DNA of 47,852 nucleotides. Origin: Deltaproteobacteria bacterium (GTDB lineage Bacteria > Myxococcota_A > Polyangia > JACPQR01). The position numbers and the translations under genes were made by a program. Shown here one piece after another: positions 14,734-22,882 of this stretch. The stretch spans positions 1 to 47,852 of the forward strand of contig JACPQR010000222.1 of assembly GCA_016190375.1 (NCBI GenBank), in the 5' to 3' direction. The notes under the pieces are model-generated. The model made no database searches and was not told where the DNA came from. It saw only the letters and a program-made list of their open reading frames with translations. The number at the start of each line of letters is the position of its first letter. Position 1 is the stretch's first letter.

Positions 14734-16263
14734 TCAGTCGCACTGGGACAGGGCCCAGACCTCCAGGTCCGCGGCGGCGAGCGCCGCCTCGACGTCCGCG
14801 ATGGTCTGGTCGTGCTGGTCCGCCGGGTCCTCCGAGCTCTTGACGCAGATGGACTTCTGCACGCCGCAGATCTCGATCGGCTCGCAGTACTGAAGCGGCG
14901 TCGACTCCATCAGGTCCTCGTCGCCGTACAGGGGCACGCCGTCGACGAGGACCAGACGCACGTCGCCGAGACGCGCCTGGCCCAGGGCCGCATACGGGTC
15001 GCCGGCCGTGCAGCCGACGACCGTGAGGTCGGCGCGCAGACCGGGCGCGATCGTTCCGACCTGGTCCTCGATCGCGAGCACCGCAGCGGCATCGGCCGTC
15101 ACCATCCGGACGAGATCCCTGGGTGACAGGACATCGCCCCAGGCATCGTCGTCGTGCTCGTCGGCCGCGCGGAGCTCCTGCAGGATCGAAGGGCTTCCCG
15201 ACGGCGTCCAGTCGGGCGCGAGCGCGACCGTGACGCCCGCGTCGAGCGCGCCGGGGACGTCGGTCGTGTCGCCGTACAGGACCAGGTTGGACCTCGGCGA
15301 CCAGACGAGCTTCGCGCCGGCCTGGGCCATGAGGGCCCACTCCTCTTCGCCGAAGGCCGTCCCGTGAATCACGACCGTGGCGGCCGTGAGCAGGTCGAGG
15401 GCGACCAGGTCGTCGAGCTCCGCGCGGCTGGTCTCGTCGAGGCCTTCGCCGAGGTGGATCACGTATGCCGTGGTCTCGCCCGAGTCCATTTCCGCCCTGA
15501 TGTCTGCGGCGTCCTCGCCGCCCACCGTGTCGACGCCGAGAACGTTCGTGCGCGTGTGATCGTCGCCGAGACCCGAATAGCCGTCGGCGTGCTCGACGTT
15601 GCGCACGAGCCCCTGGATGCAGCGGCGCAGCGGCGTGCCCTGGATCGTGGTCGTGCCGCCGACCAGCGCCCGGATCTCCCCGTACTTCGACATCGGGCAG
15701 GTCGACTCGCCGTCGTCGTCGCGGAACGGGCGGATGAACTCGGCGTACTCGTCGCTCGCCTGCCACTGGCCGCGGTTCGTGTATAGCCTCGGCGGCTGCC
15801 ACGGAGGAAGCCAGTTGTACTCGACGTGGTTGTGCGCATCGACGAGGCCCGGGAAGATCGTTCCTGCCGTCTCGACGATGGTCGCGTCCCCGGCGTCCTT
15901 TGCGCAGTCGCCGACGCACGCGATCGCGTTCCCCTCGATGAGCACCTCGGCATCCGGCAGCACCTCGTCGGGCGTCACCACCGTGCCGCGCAGGAGCAAA
16001 CGGTCGCCAGCGCCTGCGGTCACCGAGCCCTGGCCGCCGCAGTCCGCGTCGCCGTCGGCGTCGGAATCGGCGTCGCCGTCGGTGTCGGCGTCGGAATCGG
16101 CGTCGGAATCGGCGTCGGAATCGGCGTCGGCGTCGGCGCCACCGTCGCCGTCCGCGTCGCCGTCCGCGTCGGCATCGCCGTCCGCGTCGGAGTCGCCGTC
16201 GCCACCCCGGCCGCCGGGGCCGCATGACAGGACGAGCGATAAAAGTACGGCGACCGACCGCAT
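14734..16263 (-). CDS. Amidohydrolase-family lipoprotein
   Basis: 509 residues from the ATG at 16261-16263. The signal peptide MRSVAVLLSLVLSC ends in a lipobox (VLSC). A ~70-residue linker of Asp, Ala, Gly and Ser follows. The amidohydrolase fold has GTIFPGLVDAHNHVEYNW (~130-147, the HxH metal motif as HNH), YVIHLGEG (~260), VIHGTAF (~290), and APDWTPSGSPSILQEL (~345, with the metal Asp). It ends with a metal-free beta sandwich, RADLTVVGC. The motif set is that of Zn/Fe amidohydrolases acting on ring or side-chain C-N bonds; substrate unknown. Lipidation places it in the envelope, which is unusual for the family but repeated in myxobacteria. Divergent from the gene at 16322. Confidence 0.85.
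   Translation of the reverse strand: MRSVAVLLSLVLSCGPGGRGGDGDSDADGDADADGDADGDGGADADADSDADSDADSDADTDGDADSDADGDADCGGQGSVTAGAGDRLLLRGTVVTPDEVLPDAEVLIEGNAIACVGDCAKDAGDATIVETAGTIFPGLVDAHNHVEYNWLPPWQPPRLYTNRGQWQASDEYAEFIRPFRDDDGESTCPMSKYGEIRALVGGTTTIQGTPLRRCIQGLVRNVEHADGYSGLGDDHTRTNVLGVDTVGGEDAADIRAEMDSGETTAYVIHLGEGLDETSRAELDDLVALDLLTAATVVIHGTAFGEEEWALMAQAGAKLVWSPRSNLVLYGDTTDVPGALDAGVTVALAPDWTPSGSPSILQELRAADEHDDDAWGDVLSPRDLVRMVTADAAAVLAIEDQVGTIAPGLRADLTVVGCTAGDPYAALGQARLGDVRLVLVDGVPLYGDEDLMESTPLQYCEPIEICGVQKSICVKSSEDPADQHDQTIADVEAALAAADLEVWALSQCD
16042..16201. repeat. Hexanucleotide-type repeat encoding the Asp/Ala/Gly linker
   Basis: Tandem GTCGGC, GTCGCC and GTCGGAATCGGC units (read on the plus strand) encode the DADADG/DSDADSDAD linker of the amidohydrolase lipoprotein. 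Multiples of 6 keep the frame, so linker length could vary by slippage without breaking the gene. Confidence 0.85.
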
Positions 16264-16321
16264 CCAGCACGAATCATATCCCGGGCAGGCAACGGATCGC
16301 GAACTTCGCCGATATAGGGGC

Positions 16322-16624
16322 ATGCGATTACTCCCGTTGGCGCTCCTCGCGCTCCTGGCCGGCTGCGACGGGCGGGTCGGGGCGCCCTGCCGGACCCCGA
16401 CCGACTGCCGCTCGCCTCCGATGGCCGACTGCCTCGACTGGCCCGAGGGCTACTGCACGGCTCCCTGCGGCGCTTCGGAGGAATGCGGCCCCGAGGGTGC
16501 CTGCGTCGAGGCCGACGACCGGGGCGGGATGTGCCTGCGTCGCTGCGGGCCCGACGCGCCCTGCCGGCCGGGCTACGCCTGCAACGGGACGCTCCAGGGC
16601 GTGACGGTCTGCTGGCCGGAATGA
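16322..16624 (+). CDS. Small Cys-rich lipoprotein
   Basis: 100 residues. The signal peptide MRLLPLALLALLAGC carries a canonical LAGC lipobox. The mature part is Cys-rich with a repeated spacing: GAPCRTPTDCRSP, GYCTAPCGASEECGPEGACV, MCLRRCGPDAPCRPGYACN. This is the 'xxC...C...CGP.G.C' pattern of myxobacterial Cys-rich surface lipoproteins, likely disulfide-linked. It lies 58 bp from the divergently transcribed amidohydrolase gene, so the two may share a promoter region. Function unknown. Confidence 0.85.
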   Translation: MRLLPLALLALLAGCDGRVGAPCRTPTDCRSPPMADCLDWPEGYCTAPCGASEECGPEGACVEADDRGGMCLRRCGPDAPCRPGYACNGTLQGVTVCWPE

Positions 16625-16654
16625 CCGCGGCAACGAGGAGCCCGTGGTGCTCGA

Positions 16655-17953
16655 TCAGTGCACCGCGGGAGGCTCTCGGAGCCTGTCCGCGACCCACTCG
16701 ACGATTAGCTCATTGTAATCGGCGCCGCCGTCGTCGGTGTCGCCGTACGGGTCGTTCTCCGCGGCGTCGTACTTCGTCGGCGAGTGCCGGTTGCACGGCC
16801 TGTTCAGGCTCGGGTCGGGCATGTCCCAGGTCACGCACGTGCGGAGGTTCTCTGACGCTCCTCCTGGGTTCACCTCGTCGATCGCCGTCGCGAGGGCGCC
16901 GTGCACGCGATCGCAGGCGGCCATCGATCGCTCGGCGCCCTCCTCGTCCGTGTAGGTGACGAGGGCGTCGCCGCAGCATCCGTAGTCCCCGTGATCCCAG
17001 ACGTGCATGATCGGGAAGGTCGCCTCGCCGCGTGCGACCAGCGCGGCGGGCGAGAACCAGGGGTCGCCGACAAGCGGCCCGACCTTGGCGGCGAGGAGCT
17101 GGAAGAACTCGGCGGGCTCGGCGTTCTGGCACGTTCCGGTATCGCCGACCTGTGCCTCGACATCGGCGACCGCGTCGTCGATCACGCCGGAATCGTTGAC
17201 GACGCCGTTGACGCGGAGGCCCGCGCGCTCGAGCGAGTAGGAGAGCGAGAACGCGCCCGCCGACCCCGCGCTGGTTCCGTGGACGAACAGGTGCGAGGTC
17301 GAGACCTCGGCCAGCGCGTAGGCAACGGCCGCCCTGGTCGCGAGGAGGCCATCCGCCGCGCGTGGCTCGCCGTTTTCGTCCGGCTGATGGGGGTCATGGG
17401 GCTCGGGGAGACCGACGCCCGAGTACATGTCGTGGTCGCACATCGAGGGCATGAGGAAGCGAAACCGCTCGGGCCGGGCTCGAACCTTCGCCACGAGCCC
17501 GGTCTCCGTCAGAAGGGCGGCGAGGTTGCGGCCTTCCTCGTCGAGGCTGCCGGGATGAAACTCGGGCGGCTCGTACGAGCCGTCGGCCAGGAAGGCGCCC
17601 GTGCCGCCGCCGTGCATGCGAGTCCAGAGGGGGCGCTTCTCGTCCTTCGCCAGGTCGGTCGGGTAGGCGATCGTGAACGTCTGGTAGCCAGCGTGGCCGC
17701 ACGTGTACGCCCTGTTCCGGAAATGCTCGACGGTCCAGCCGCTCCGTGACGCCGTCTCCACCAGCTCGATACGGTCGATGCTCGGCGCCTGGTCGATCAG
17801 CGCCTCCTCGTCGGCACGGGAGCCCGCGTCGGTGTCGCCGCCGTCGCCCGAGCCGCCGTCCTCCACCCTGCCGGCGTCGGCCTCGACCTTCGACTCGGTG
17901 CAGCCCACGAACAGGACCAGCGCGACCAGCACTGCTCTAGGATCGTGACTCAC
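16655..17953 (-). CDS. Alpha/beta-hydrolase-fold lipoprotein
   Basis: 432 residues from a GTG at 17951-17953, with GAGGGCGGAG just upstream. The signal peptide MSHDPRAVLVALVLFVGC has an FVGC lipobox. After an Asp/Gly linker the catalytic domain shows an HGGGTG oxyanion motif (~110), HLFVHGTSAGSAGAF with the GTSAG nucleophile elbow (~225), and late acid/His candidates around HVWDHGDYGCCGD (~320) and RVHGALA. Conserved Cys pairs (TCGHAGY, MCDHDMY, YGCCGD) suggest disulfides. This resembles secreted esterase/polyhydroxybutyrate-depolymerase-like enzymes; the substrate cannot be read. It is convergent with the small lipoprotein gene ending at 16624. Confidence 0.8.
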   Translation of the reverse strand: MSHDPRAVLVALVLFVGCTESKVEADAGRVEDGGSGDGGDTDAGSRADEEALIDQAPSIDRIELVETASRSGWTVEHFRNRAYTCGHAGYQTFTIAYPTDLAKDEKRPLWTRMHGGGTGAFLADGSYEPPEFHPGSLDEEGRNLAALLTETGLVAKVRARPERFRFLMPSMCDHDMYSGVGLPEPHDPHQPDENGEPRAADGLLATRAAVAYALAEVSTSHLFVHGTSAGSAGAFSLSYSLERAGLRVNGVVNDSGVIDDAVADVEAQVGDTGTCQNAEPAEFFQLLAAKVGPLVGDPWFSPAALVARGEATFPIMHVWDHGDYGCCGDALVTYTDEEGAERSMAACDRVHGALATAIDEVNPGGASENLRTCVTWDMPDPSLNRPCNRHSPTKYDAAENDPYGDTDDGGADYNELIVEWVADRLREPPAVH

Positions 17954-18125
17954 GACTCCGCCCTCGTGCAAAGCGCGATCCCTCGGGACCGCCGGAAACA
18001 CCCGTATTCGGCCGTTGTCTCGAGTCCACGCTGCGACTCGTTTCGAGACTTGCAGTTCTCACCGCGTGATGACGCAACCAATCGGCCGTTCCGCCGACAA
18101 CGCGCCCACACCGCCGGAGGAACGC

Positions 18126-19592
18126 ATGACCGCACGTCTGGGGCGCACGGAGCTCGTGCGCGAGCTCGAGGACCGCTGGATCGCCGTCGAGGAGGCCAAG
18201 GAGGACCCACGGCTCCGGGGAGTCGACCTCGAGGCCGCGGATCTCGACGAAGATGGCAAGATCGCGGGCGACGAGGAGGCCTCGGCGCTCTTCGACGCGA
18301 TCGATCGACGCGATCGGGACGGCGACGCCGACTCGCTCCGGCTGCGCTGGAACGGTGGCTGGCGCTCGACCGGTGCTGCCGTGGCGGCGGTTGGTGATCT
18401 CGCCGAGGCCGACGGTCTGCGGCGCCGAGCCGCCGACGCGCGAGAGGCTGGCGCCCGTCCGAACGACGACGTCTTCTTCGTCGGGCTCAACCCCTCCAAT
18501 CGATTCGAGGCCGAGGAGTTGTCCAGGCGCGCGCGCGTGACCTACCGTCCCGCCAGCCAGCCCGGCCTCGAGAGCCCGGAAGAGATCGCGGCCTTCGTGG
18601 ACGGGCTCGGGCTGCCACCACAGCAGGCAGCGGACGTGAGGGAGGTCCTACAGAGCTCCTTCCGCGCCGAGCGGGTGCCGCTTGCCCAGCTCGCCCAGGA
18701 GTGGGCCCGCGCCGAGCGCGGAGCGGCCACGCCGTCGCGCCTGGTGCTGTCCGGCCACGGCAGCGGGCTCAACATGTGGGGAGGGACCGAGAACGAGCTG
18801 AGGTTCACCTCGATCGCCAGGCTCGCCGCCGCCCTACCCGCCGGCGCGGCGAGAGTCGAAGACCTGCACGTCGCTTCGTGCTATTCGGCGACCAGCATGA
18901 GCACGCTTCAGATCGCGTTCCCGAACCTGAGGACGCTCTGGACCTATCGGGGCTCGGCTCCAGGAAGCGGCTCCGGCGCCGTGGCGCACCAGCGTGTGTG
19001 GGAGCGCGCGACGCGCGGCCGCGCGGACTCGATCGACCCGGCGCGTCTGGGGACAGCGCGCAAGGCCGAGAACGTCGCCGTCTGGAGCGAGCGCACGGGA
19101 ACGGTCGAGCGGCGCCCGCGCCCTCCGGTCGAGCGCCTCGAGCGCGATCACGCCCGGCTCTTGCCCACCCTCCAGTCCTTCGCGCGCGGCGCTTCGGAGG
19201 TCGCCGACCCGCACAACGGCCCGCTTCGCTTCGTGTACGACAGGATCCAGGAGATCCTCCAGCATCCCGACACCACGCCCGAGCGGCGTCGGGAGCTGGA
19301 GTCCGAGAAGCAGCTCGCGCTGCGCCTTCTCTTCTTCCGCGAGAGCGTCGCGCCGCGGTTCGCGCGCGAGCACACGCGCGCGATCGACGCCGGCTTCCGC
19401 GCGGTGGGGCTCGAGGCGCCCGATTTCGCGCGTCTCGGCCGCCGCGAGACGCTCGCCGCGATCGCCGGGCTCGAACGCGCCGCCGAGGCGCGAAGGCCGG
19501 TCCCGGCCGCCACCGGCGCGCTTCTCCGACTCCTCCACCGCGGCCTCAGGGACCTCGACCCCGACGTCATCCCGGACGGTTGGATTGGATGA
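18126..19592 (+). CDS. EF-hand-like / clan-CD-peptidase-like protein
   Basis: 488 residues from ATG 18126, preceded by CGGAGGAACGC; ATG 18069 is an alternative. There is no signal peptide. Residues ~30-70 contain two calcium-loop-like stretches, DLDEDGKIAGDEE and DRRDRDGDADSL. At ~205-265 the pattern of a clan CD cysteine peptidase fold appears: a hydrophobic strand then His-Gly (RLVLSGHGSGLNMWGG), and later a hydrophobic strand ending in Cys (VEDLHVASCYSATSM), i.e. a His/Cys dyad as in caspase- and CHAT-like proteins. The rest is helical. The stop overlaps the ATG of the following lipoprotein gene, implying joint function. I cannot assign a known family; peptidase activity is inferred from the dyad only. 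Confidence 0.6.
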   Translation: MTARLGRTELVRELEDRWIAVEEAKEDPRLRGVDLEAADLDEDGKIAGDEEASALFDAIDRRDRDGDADSLRLRWNGGWRSTGAAVAAVGDLAEADGLRRRAADAREAGARPNDDVFFVGLNPSNRFEAEELSRRARVTYRPASQPGLESPEEIAAFVDGLGLPPQQAADVREVLQSSFRAERVPLAQLAQEWARAERGAATPSRLVLSGHGSGLNMWGGTENELRFTSIARLAAALPAGAARVEDLHVASCYSATSMSTLQIAFPNLRTLWTYRGSAPGSGSGAVAHQRVWERATRGRADSIDPARLGTARKAENVAVWSERTGTVERRPRPPVERLERDHARLLPTLQSFARGASEVADPHNGPLRFVYDRIQEILQHPDTTPERRRELESEKQLALRLLFFRESVAPRFAREHTRAIDAGFRAVGLEAPDFARLGRRETLAAIAGLERAAEARRPVPAATGALLRLLHRGLRDLDPDVIPDGWIG

Positions 19593-20398
19593 GACCGCCT
19601 GTCACCATTGGCCTCCTGTTCTGCCTTGGCTGCGCATCGCCGGAGCGTCCGATGCGAACGGCTGCGGCCTCCACGGCAAGGGTCGAGGAGCGAGCCGCCT
19701 CCGCGGCCGCGCCGGCGCCGGTCGTCGTGGTCCCTTCGAGGCCAACCGCGCAGGCGCCGCACGTCGCCGTCCCTTCGCCGCCCTCGTCGCGAAGGCTGGA
19801 GGATCTGACGACCGAGCGCGCGGTGACTCGTGGCTGGACGATGATCCCGCTGATTCGCTGGAGCGGCGATCGGGACGAGGCGCTGCTCTTCTGGACGGCC
19901 ACGACGACGGACAACACGCAGGTCATGTTCCGGCATCGTCGTGCCGACGGGAGCTGGGAGGAGCCCGAGGGACCGTTTCCCTCCCACCTCTTCGGCGACA
20001 GGATCGCGGCGCTTGCCACCCAGGGCTCGGCCACTATCGTGGACAGGGCCGAGGGCGCGCCGCAGGGCGACCTCGCTGGGCGGCTCGTGTCGGTCCTCGG
20101 CGCGCTCCGCGAGGCGGTCGATCGGAACGACGGTCCGGCAATCGCCTCGAACGTCAGGGCCGTGGCCGACCTCTACTGCTTCGATCGCGTGGTGCAGGGC
20201 TCGGTGATCGTCTTCCTGGCACCCGTGGTGCTGGAGGGCGCCCGACCGCGGCTGCTCGGCCACGAGCGCCATGGCGACCGCGAGTGGTTCCGGATCGAGC
20301 TCGCCGGCGGGCAGGGGCGACAGCGCTACCGCAAGATCCTGCCCGTCCCCGCGCAGCCCGTCGAGGGCGCGCCCGACCGCTGGTCCTTCTGCATCTGA
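19589..20398 (+). CDS. Lipoprotein, partner of the clan-CD-like protein
   Basis: 269 residues; the start overlaps the upstream stop (ATGA). The signal peptide MRPPVTIGLLFCLGC ends in CLGC. Residues ~20-70 are an Ala/Pro/Val linker. The globular part includes RGWTMIPLIRWSGDRDEALL, TDNTQVMFRHRRADGSWEEP (~110), AIASNVRAVADLYCFDRVVQ (~185) and a C-terminal RQRYRKILPVPAQ. No family is recognised. Overlap with the EF-hand/HisCys gene suggests an envelope-anchored partner, substrate or inhibitor. Convergent with the EamA gene, with an 18-bp gap. Confidence 0.75.
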   Translation: MRPPVTIGLLFCLGCASPERPMRTAAASTARVEERAASAAAPAPVVVVPSRPTAQAPHVAVPSPPSSRRLEDLTTERAVTRGWTMIPLIRWSGDRDEALLFWTATTTDNTQVMFRHRRADGSWEEPEGPFPSHLFGDRIAALATQGSATIVDRAEGAPQGDLAGRLVSVLGALREAVDRNDGPAIASNVRAVADLYCFDRVVQGSVIVFLAPVVLEGARPRLLGHERHGDREWFRIELAGGQGRQRYRKILPVPAQPVEGAPDRWSFCI

Positions 20399-20416
20399 CC
20401 AGCCGGCCAGCGTCGT

Positions 20417-21361
20417 TCACCCTCCCTGACGCGCCTGTCGCGCCAAGGGACCGAGGCCGACGGCCGGTCTGCACGCCTCCGCGGGCCGCGAAGCGACGGC
20501 GCGGGGTGCGCTCGCGCGGGCCCGAGACAGCAGCACGACCGCCGCGACCACCGCCGCGCCACCAAACAGGGTGTGGACGGCCGGGCGGTCGCCGCCGAGC
20601 ACCGTGCCGATCGCCACCGCGATCACGGGGTTGACGTAGGCATAGCTCGTGGCGAGCGCCGGTCGGGCGTTGCGCAGGAGATACCCGAAAGCCGTGAAGC
20701 CGATGATCGATCCGAAGACCGTCAGGTAGGCGAGCGCCGCGACCGATGCCGCGCTGGGGACCTGCACGAAGCGCTCGCCGGCGCCGACACCGACCGCGAA
20801 GAGCGCCGCGCCGCCCGCGAGCATCTGCGCGGCCGTGGACATCGCGCAGGCCGGCAGACGGACGCGGCGGGCGGCGATCGATCCCAGCGCCCAGGCGACC
20901 GGCGAGAGCACGATGACGAACGCTTTGGGGCCGGACGCGAGGATCTCGCCGCCCGCGTTCATCCAGACGACTCCCCCGAACCCGACCGCGAGCGCCAGCC
21001 AGTCGCGGCGCGACGCCGGCTCGCCCATCGCCGTGGAGAAGACCGCGACCCACAGCGGCACGGTCGAGACCACGATCGCCGCGAGGCTCGAGGACACCCA
21101 CTGCTCGCTCCAGGCGATGATGCCGTTGCCGACGCTCAACAGCAGGACTCCCACGAGCGCTGCCCCGCCCCACTCCCGCGCCGAGGGCCACCGCGCGCCG
21201 CGGGCGCGCAGGACGCCGGCGAGGATCGCCCCTGCCACCAGGAAGCGCAGGCCGGAGGTCGCGAGCGGGGGAAGCGTGCGCAGCATGACGGTGATGGCCC
21301 AGTACGTCGAGCCCCAGATCACGTAGACCGCGAGCAACGCGAGGAAGAGTCGCGAGCGCAT
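20417..21361 (-). CDS. EamA/DMT-family exporter
   Basis: 314 residues and ten hydrophobic segments in two EamA halves. The first begins LALLAVYVIWGSTYWAITVM, the classic (V/I)(V/I)WGST(F/Y)(W/Y) entry motif of the YedA/RhaT-like drug/metabolite transporters. The second half includes SPVAWALGSIAARRV and SIIGFTAFGYLLRNARPALA, then TSYAYVNPVIAVAIGTVLGG. A basic C-terminal tail follows. These export amino acids or small metabolites. It is transcribed away from the MocR-type regulator at 21455, with operator-like repeats between, so it is the likely target of that regulator. Confidence 0.9.
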   Translation of the reverse strand: MRSRLFLALLAVYVIWGSTYWAITVMLRTLPPLATSGLRFLVAGAILAGVLRARGARWPSAREWGGAALVGVLLLSVGNGIIAWSEQWVSSSLAAIVVSTVPLWVAVFSTAMGEPASRRDWLALAVGFGGVVWMNAGGEILASGPKAFVIVLSPVAWALGSIAARRVRLPACAMSTAAQMLAGGAALFAVGVGAGERFVQVPSAASVAALAYLTVFGSIIGFTAFGYLLRNARPALATSYAYVNPVIAVAIGTVLGGDRPAVHTLFGGAAVVAAVVLLSRARASAPRAVASRPAEACRPAVGLGPLARQARQGG

Positions 21362-21390
21362 GCGCCGAATGATGGGGCCGGGGCCCGTAC

Positions 21391-21430
21391 CTGTACAGAT
21401 TCAGTTGACCCTGATCTTGACCAGTACAGT
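21391..21430. promoter_or_regulatory. Candidate MocR operator between exporter and regulator
   Basis: CTGTACAG (21391-21398, palindromic) and CAGTACAG (21422-21429) are near-identical half sites in direct repeat, 31 bp apart (three helical turns), in the 93-bp divergent intergenic region. MocR/PdxR regulators bind as dimers to such spaced direct repeats. TTGACC elements at 21405 and 21417 could be -35 hexamers. Confidence 0.5.
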
Positions 21431-21454
21431 GTGTCCCTGTTAGGACTGTGCTGC

Positions 21455-22879
21455 ATGGAAGCGAGCCTCCTGTACGAACGAGTCGCCGCGCGAGTGGAGT
21501 CGCTCATCGATCGGGGGACGCTCCGGCCCGGCGACCGGTTGCCCTCGGTCCGCGGCATGTCGCGGCGCGAGCGCGTCAGCGTGGCGACCGTCGTCGAGGC
21601 CTACCGGCACCTCGAGTCCCGGGGCCGGATCGAGGCGCGCCCGCAGTCCGGCCACTACGTCCGCTCCCTGAGGCGGGCCGAGGCGCTCGAACCGCGGGCG
21701 CCACGGGTGGCCACGGCCGCCGCGAAGGTGCGCTTCGGCAACCGGATCCGCGCCCTCTACAGGGCCGTGCGCGACCCGTCGATCGTCCCGCTCGGGACCG
21801 CGGTCGTCAGCCCCGAGCTGTTTCCGGCCGACCGCCTGAACCGGATGCTCGCCGCGATAGCGCGGGGCGCCGGAGGAAGCGGGGTCGCCTACGACCCGCC
21901 GCCAGGCTACCCACCGCTCCGCCAGCAGATCGCCCTTCGCGCCGTCGAGGCCGGCTGCGACATCGGCGCCGACGACCTCGTGACGACGAACGGCGCGATG
22001 GAGGCGGTGCAGCTCTGCCTCATGGCCGTGACGCGGCCGGGCGACGCCATCGCCGTCGAGTCGCCCATCTACTACGGCATGGTGCAGCTCGTGGAGGCGA
22101 TGCGGCTCCGGGCGATCGAGATCCCCGTGAACCCGCGGACCGGGATGGACCTGGACGTCCTCGAGGAGGTCTCGAAGGGCCAGCGAATCGCGGCCTGCCT
22201 GTCGCTTCCGAGCTTCGGGAACCCGGTCGGGGCGCGCATGCCCGACGACTGCAAGGAGCGCCTCGTTCGAATGCTGGCCCGCGCCGGCGTGCCCCTGATC
22301 GAGGACGACATCTACGGCGACCTGTACTTCGACGGCCCCAGACCCCGCCCCGCGAAGGCCTTCGACCGCGACGGCCTGGTGATGCTCTGCTCGTCCTTCT
22401 CGAAGACGCTCGCGCCGGGCTACCGCGTCGGCTGGACTGCGCCAGGCCGTGCCCTCGAGGCGGTCGAGCGCCTCAAGTTCGTGCAGACGGTCGGGTGCCC
22501 GACGCTGCCCCAGATGGCGATCACCGAGTTCTTGCGGAGCGGCGGCTACGACCATCACCTGCGCACGATGCGGCGCCGCCTCGCAGCCCAGGTCGCCACC
22601 TTCGCGGACGCGGTCTACGACGGCTTCCCCGAAGGCACGCGCATCTCGCGGCCCGCGGGCGGCTTCGTCCTCTGGGTGGAGCTGCCCGGCGGCGCGAGCG
22701 CGCTCCACCTGCAGGAGCGCGCCCTAGAGCGCGGCATCAGCATCGCCCCCGGTCCCATCTTCTCAGTGCGCGAGCGCTTCGCGAGCTTCATCCGCCTCAA
22801 CTGCGGCTACCCCTGGTCCGAGCCCATCGACCGCGCCATCCGCACCCTCGGCCAGCTCGTCCGCGAGATGATCGGGTAG
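21455..22879 (+). CDS. MocR-type GntR/aminotransferase regulator
   Basis: 474 residues from ATG 21455. N-terminal winged helix-turn-helix of the GntR family (3-70): YERVAARVESLIDRGTLRPG, DRLPSVRGMSRRERVSVATV, EAYRHLESRGRIEARPQSGH. A fold-type-I PLP domain (~110-470) follows: PPPGYPPLRQQIALRA, TTNGAMEAVQLCL, ESPIYYGMVQ, IEDDIYGDLYF and CSSFSKTLAPGYRVGW with the PLP-binding Lys, then PAGGFVLWVEL. This is the MocR architecture, in which PLP or an external aldimine is sensed. The divergent EamA exporter suggests it controls export of an amino acid or vitamin B6-linked compound. Confidence 0.9.
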   Translation: MEASLLYERVAARVESLIDRGTLRPGDRLPSVRGMSRRERVSVATVVEAYRHLESRGRIEARPQSGHYVRSLRRAEALEPRAPRVATAAAKVRFGNRIRALYRAVRDPSIVPLGTAVVSPELFPADRLNRMLAAIARGAGGSGVAYDPPPGYPPLRQQIALRAVEAGCDIGADDLVTTNGAMEAVQLCLMAVTRPGDAIAVESPIYYGMVQLVEAMRLRAIEIPVNPRTGMDLDVLEEVSKGQRIAACLSLPSFGNPVGARMPDDCKERLVRMLARAGVPLIEDDIYGDLYFDGPRPRPAKAFDRDGLVMLCSSFSKTLAPGYRVGWTAPGRALEAVERLKFVQTVGCPTLPQMAITEFLRSGGYDHHLRTMRRRLAAQVATFADAVYDGFPEGTRISRPAGGFVLWVELPGGASALHLQERALERGISIAPGPIFSVRERFASFIRLNCGYPWSEPIDRAIRTLGQLVREMIG

Positions 22880-22882
22880 GGT

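Noticed and set aside
16042..16201. A short-unit repeat that might be a CRISPR array
   Set aside because: Units are 6-12 bp, in frame and coding for an Asp/Ala linker; no spacers or cas genes. No CRISPR array seen anywhere in the window.
18015..18125. An earlier start for the clan-CD-like gene
   Set aside because: The upstream codons (from 18015 or 18069) have no good ribosome site, while CGGAGGAA precedes 18126.
20573..21454. In-frame extension of the MocR gene 290 codons upstream
   Set aside because: It runs antisense to the EamA gene; the HTH begins at 21455 and the extension is highly charged shadow sequence.
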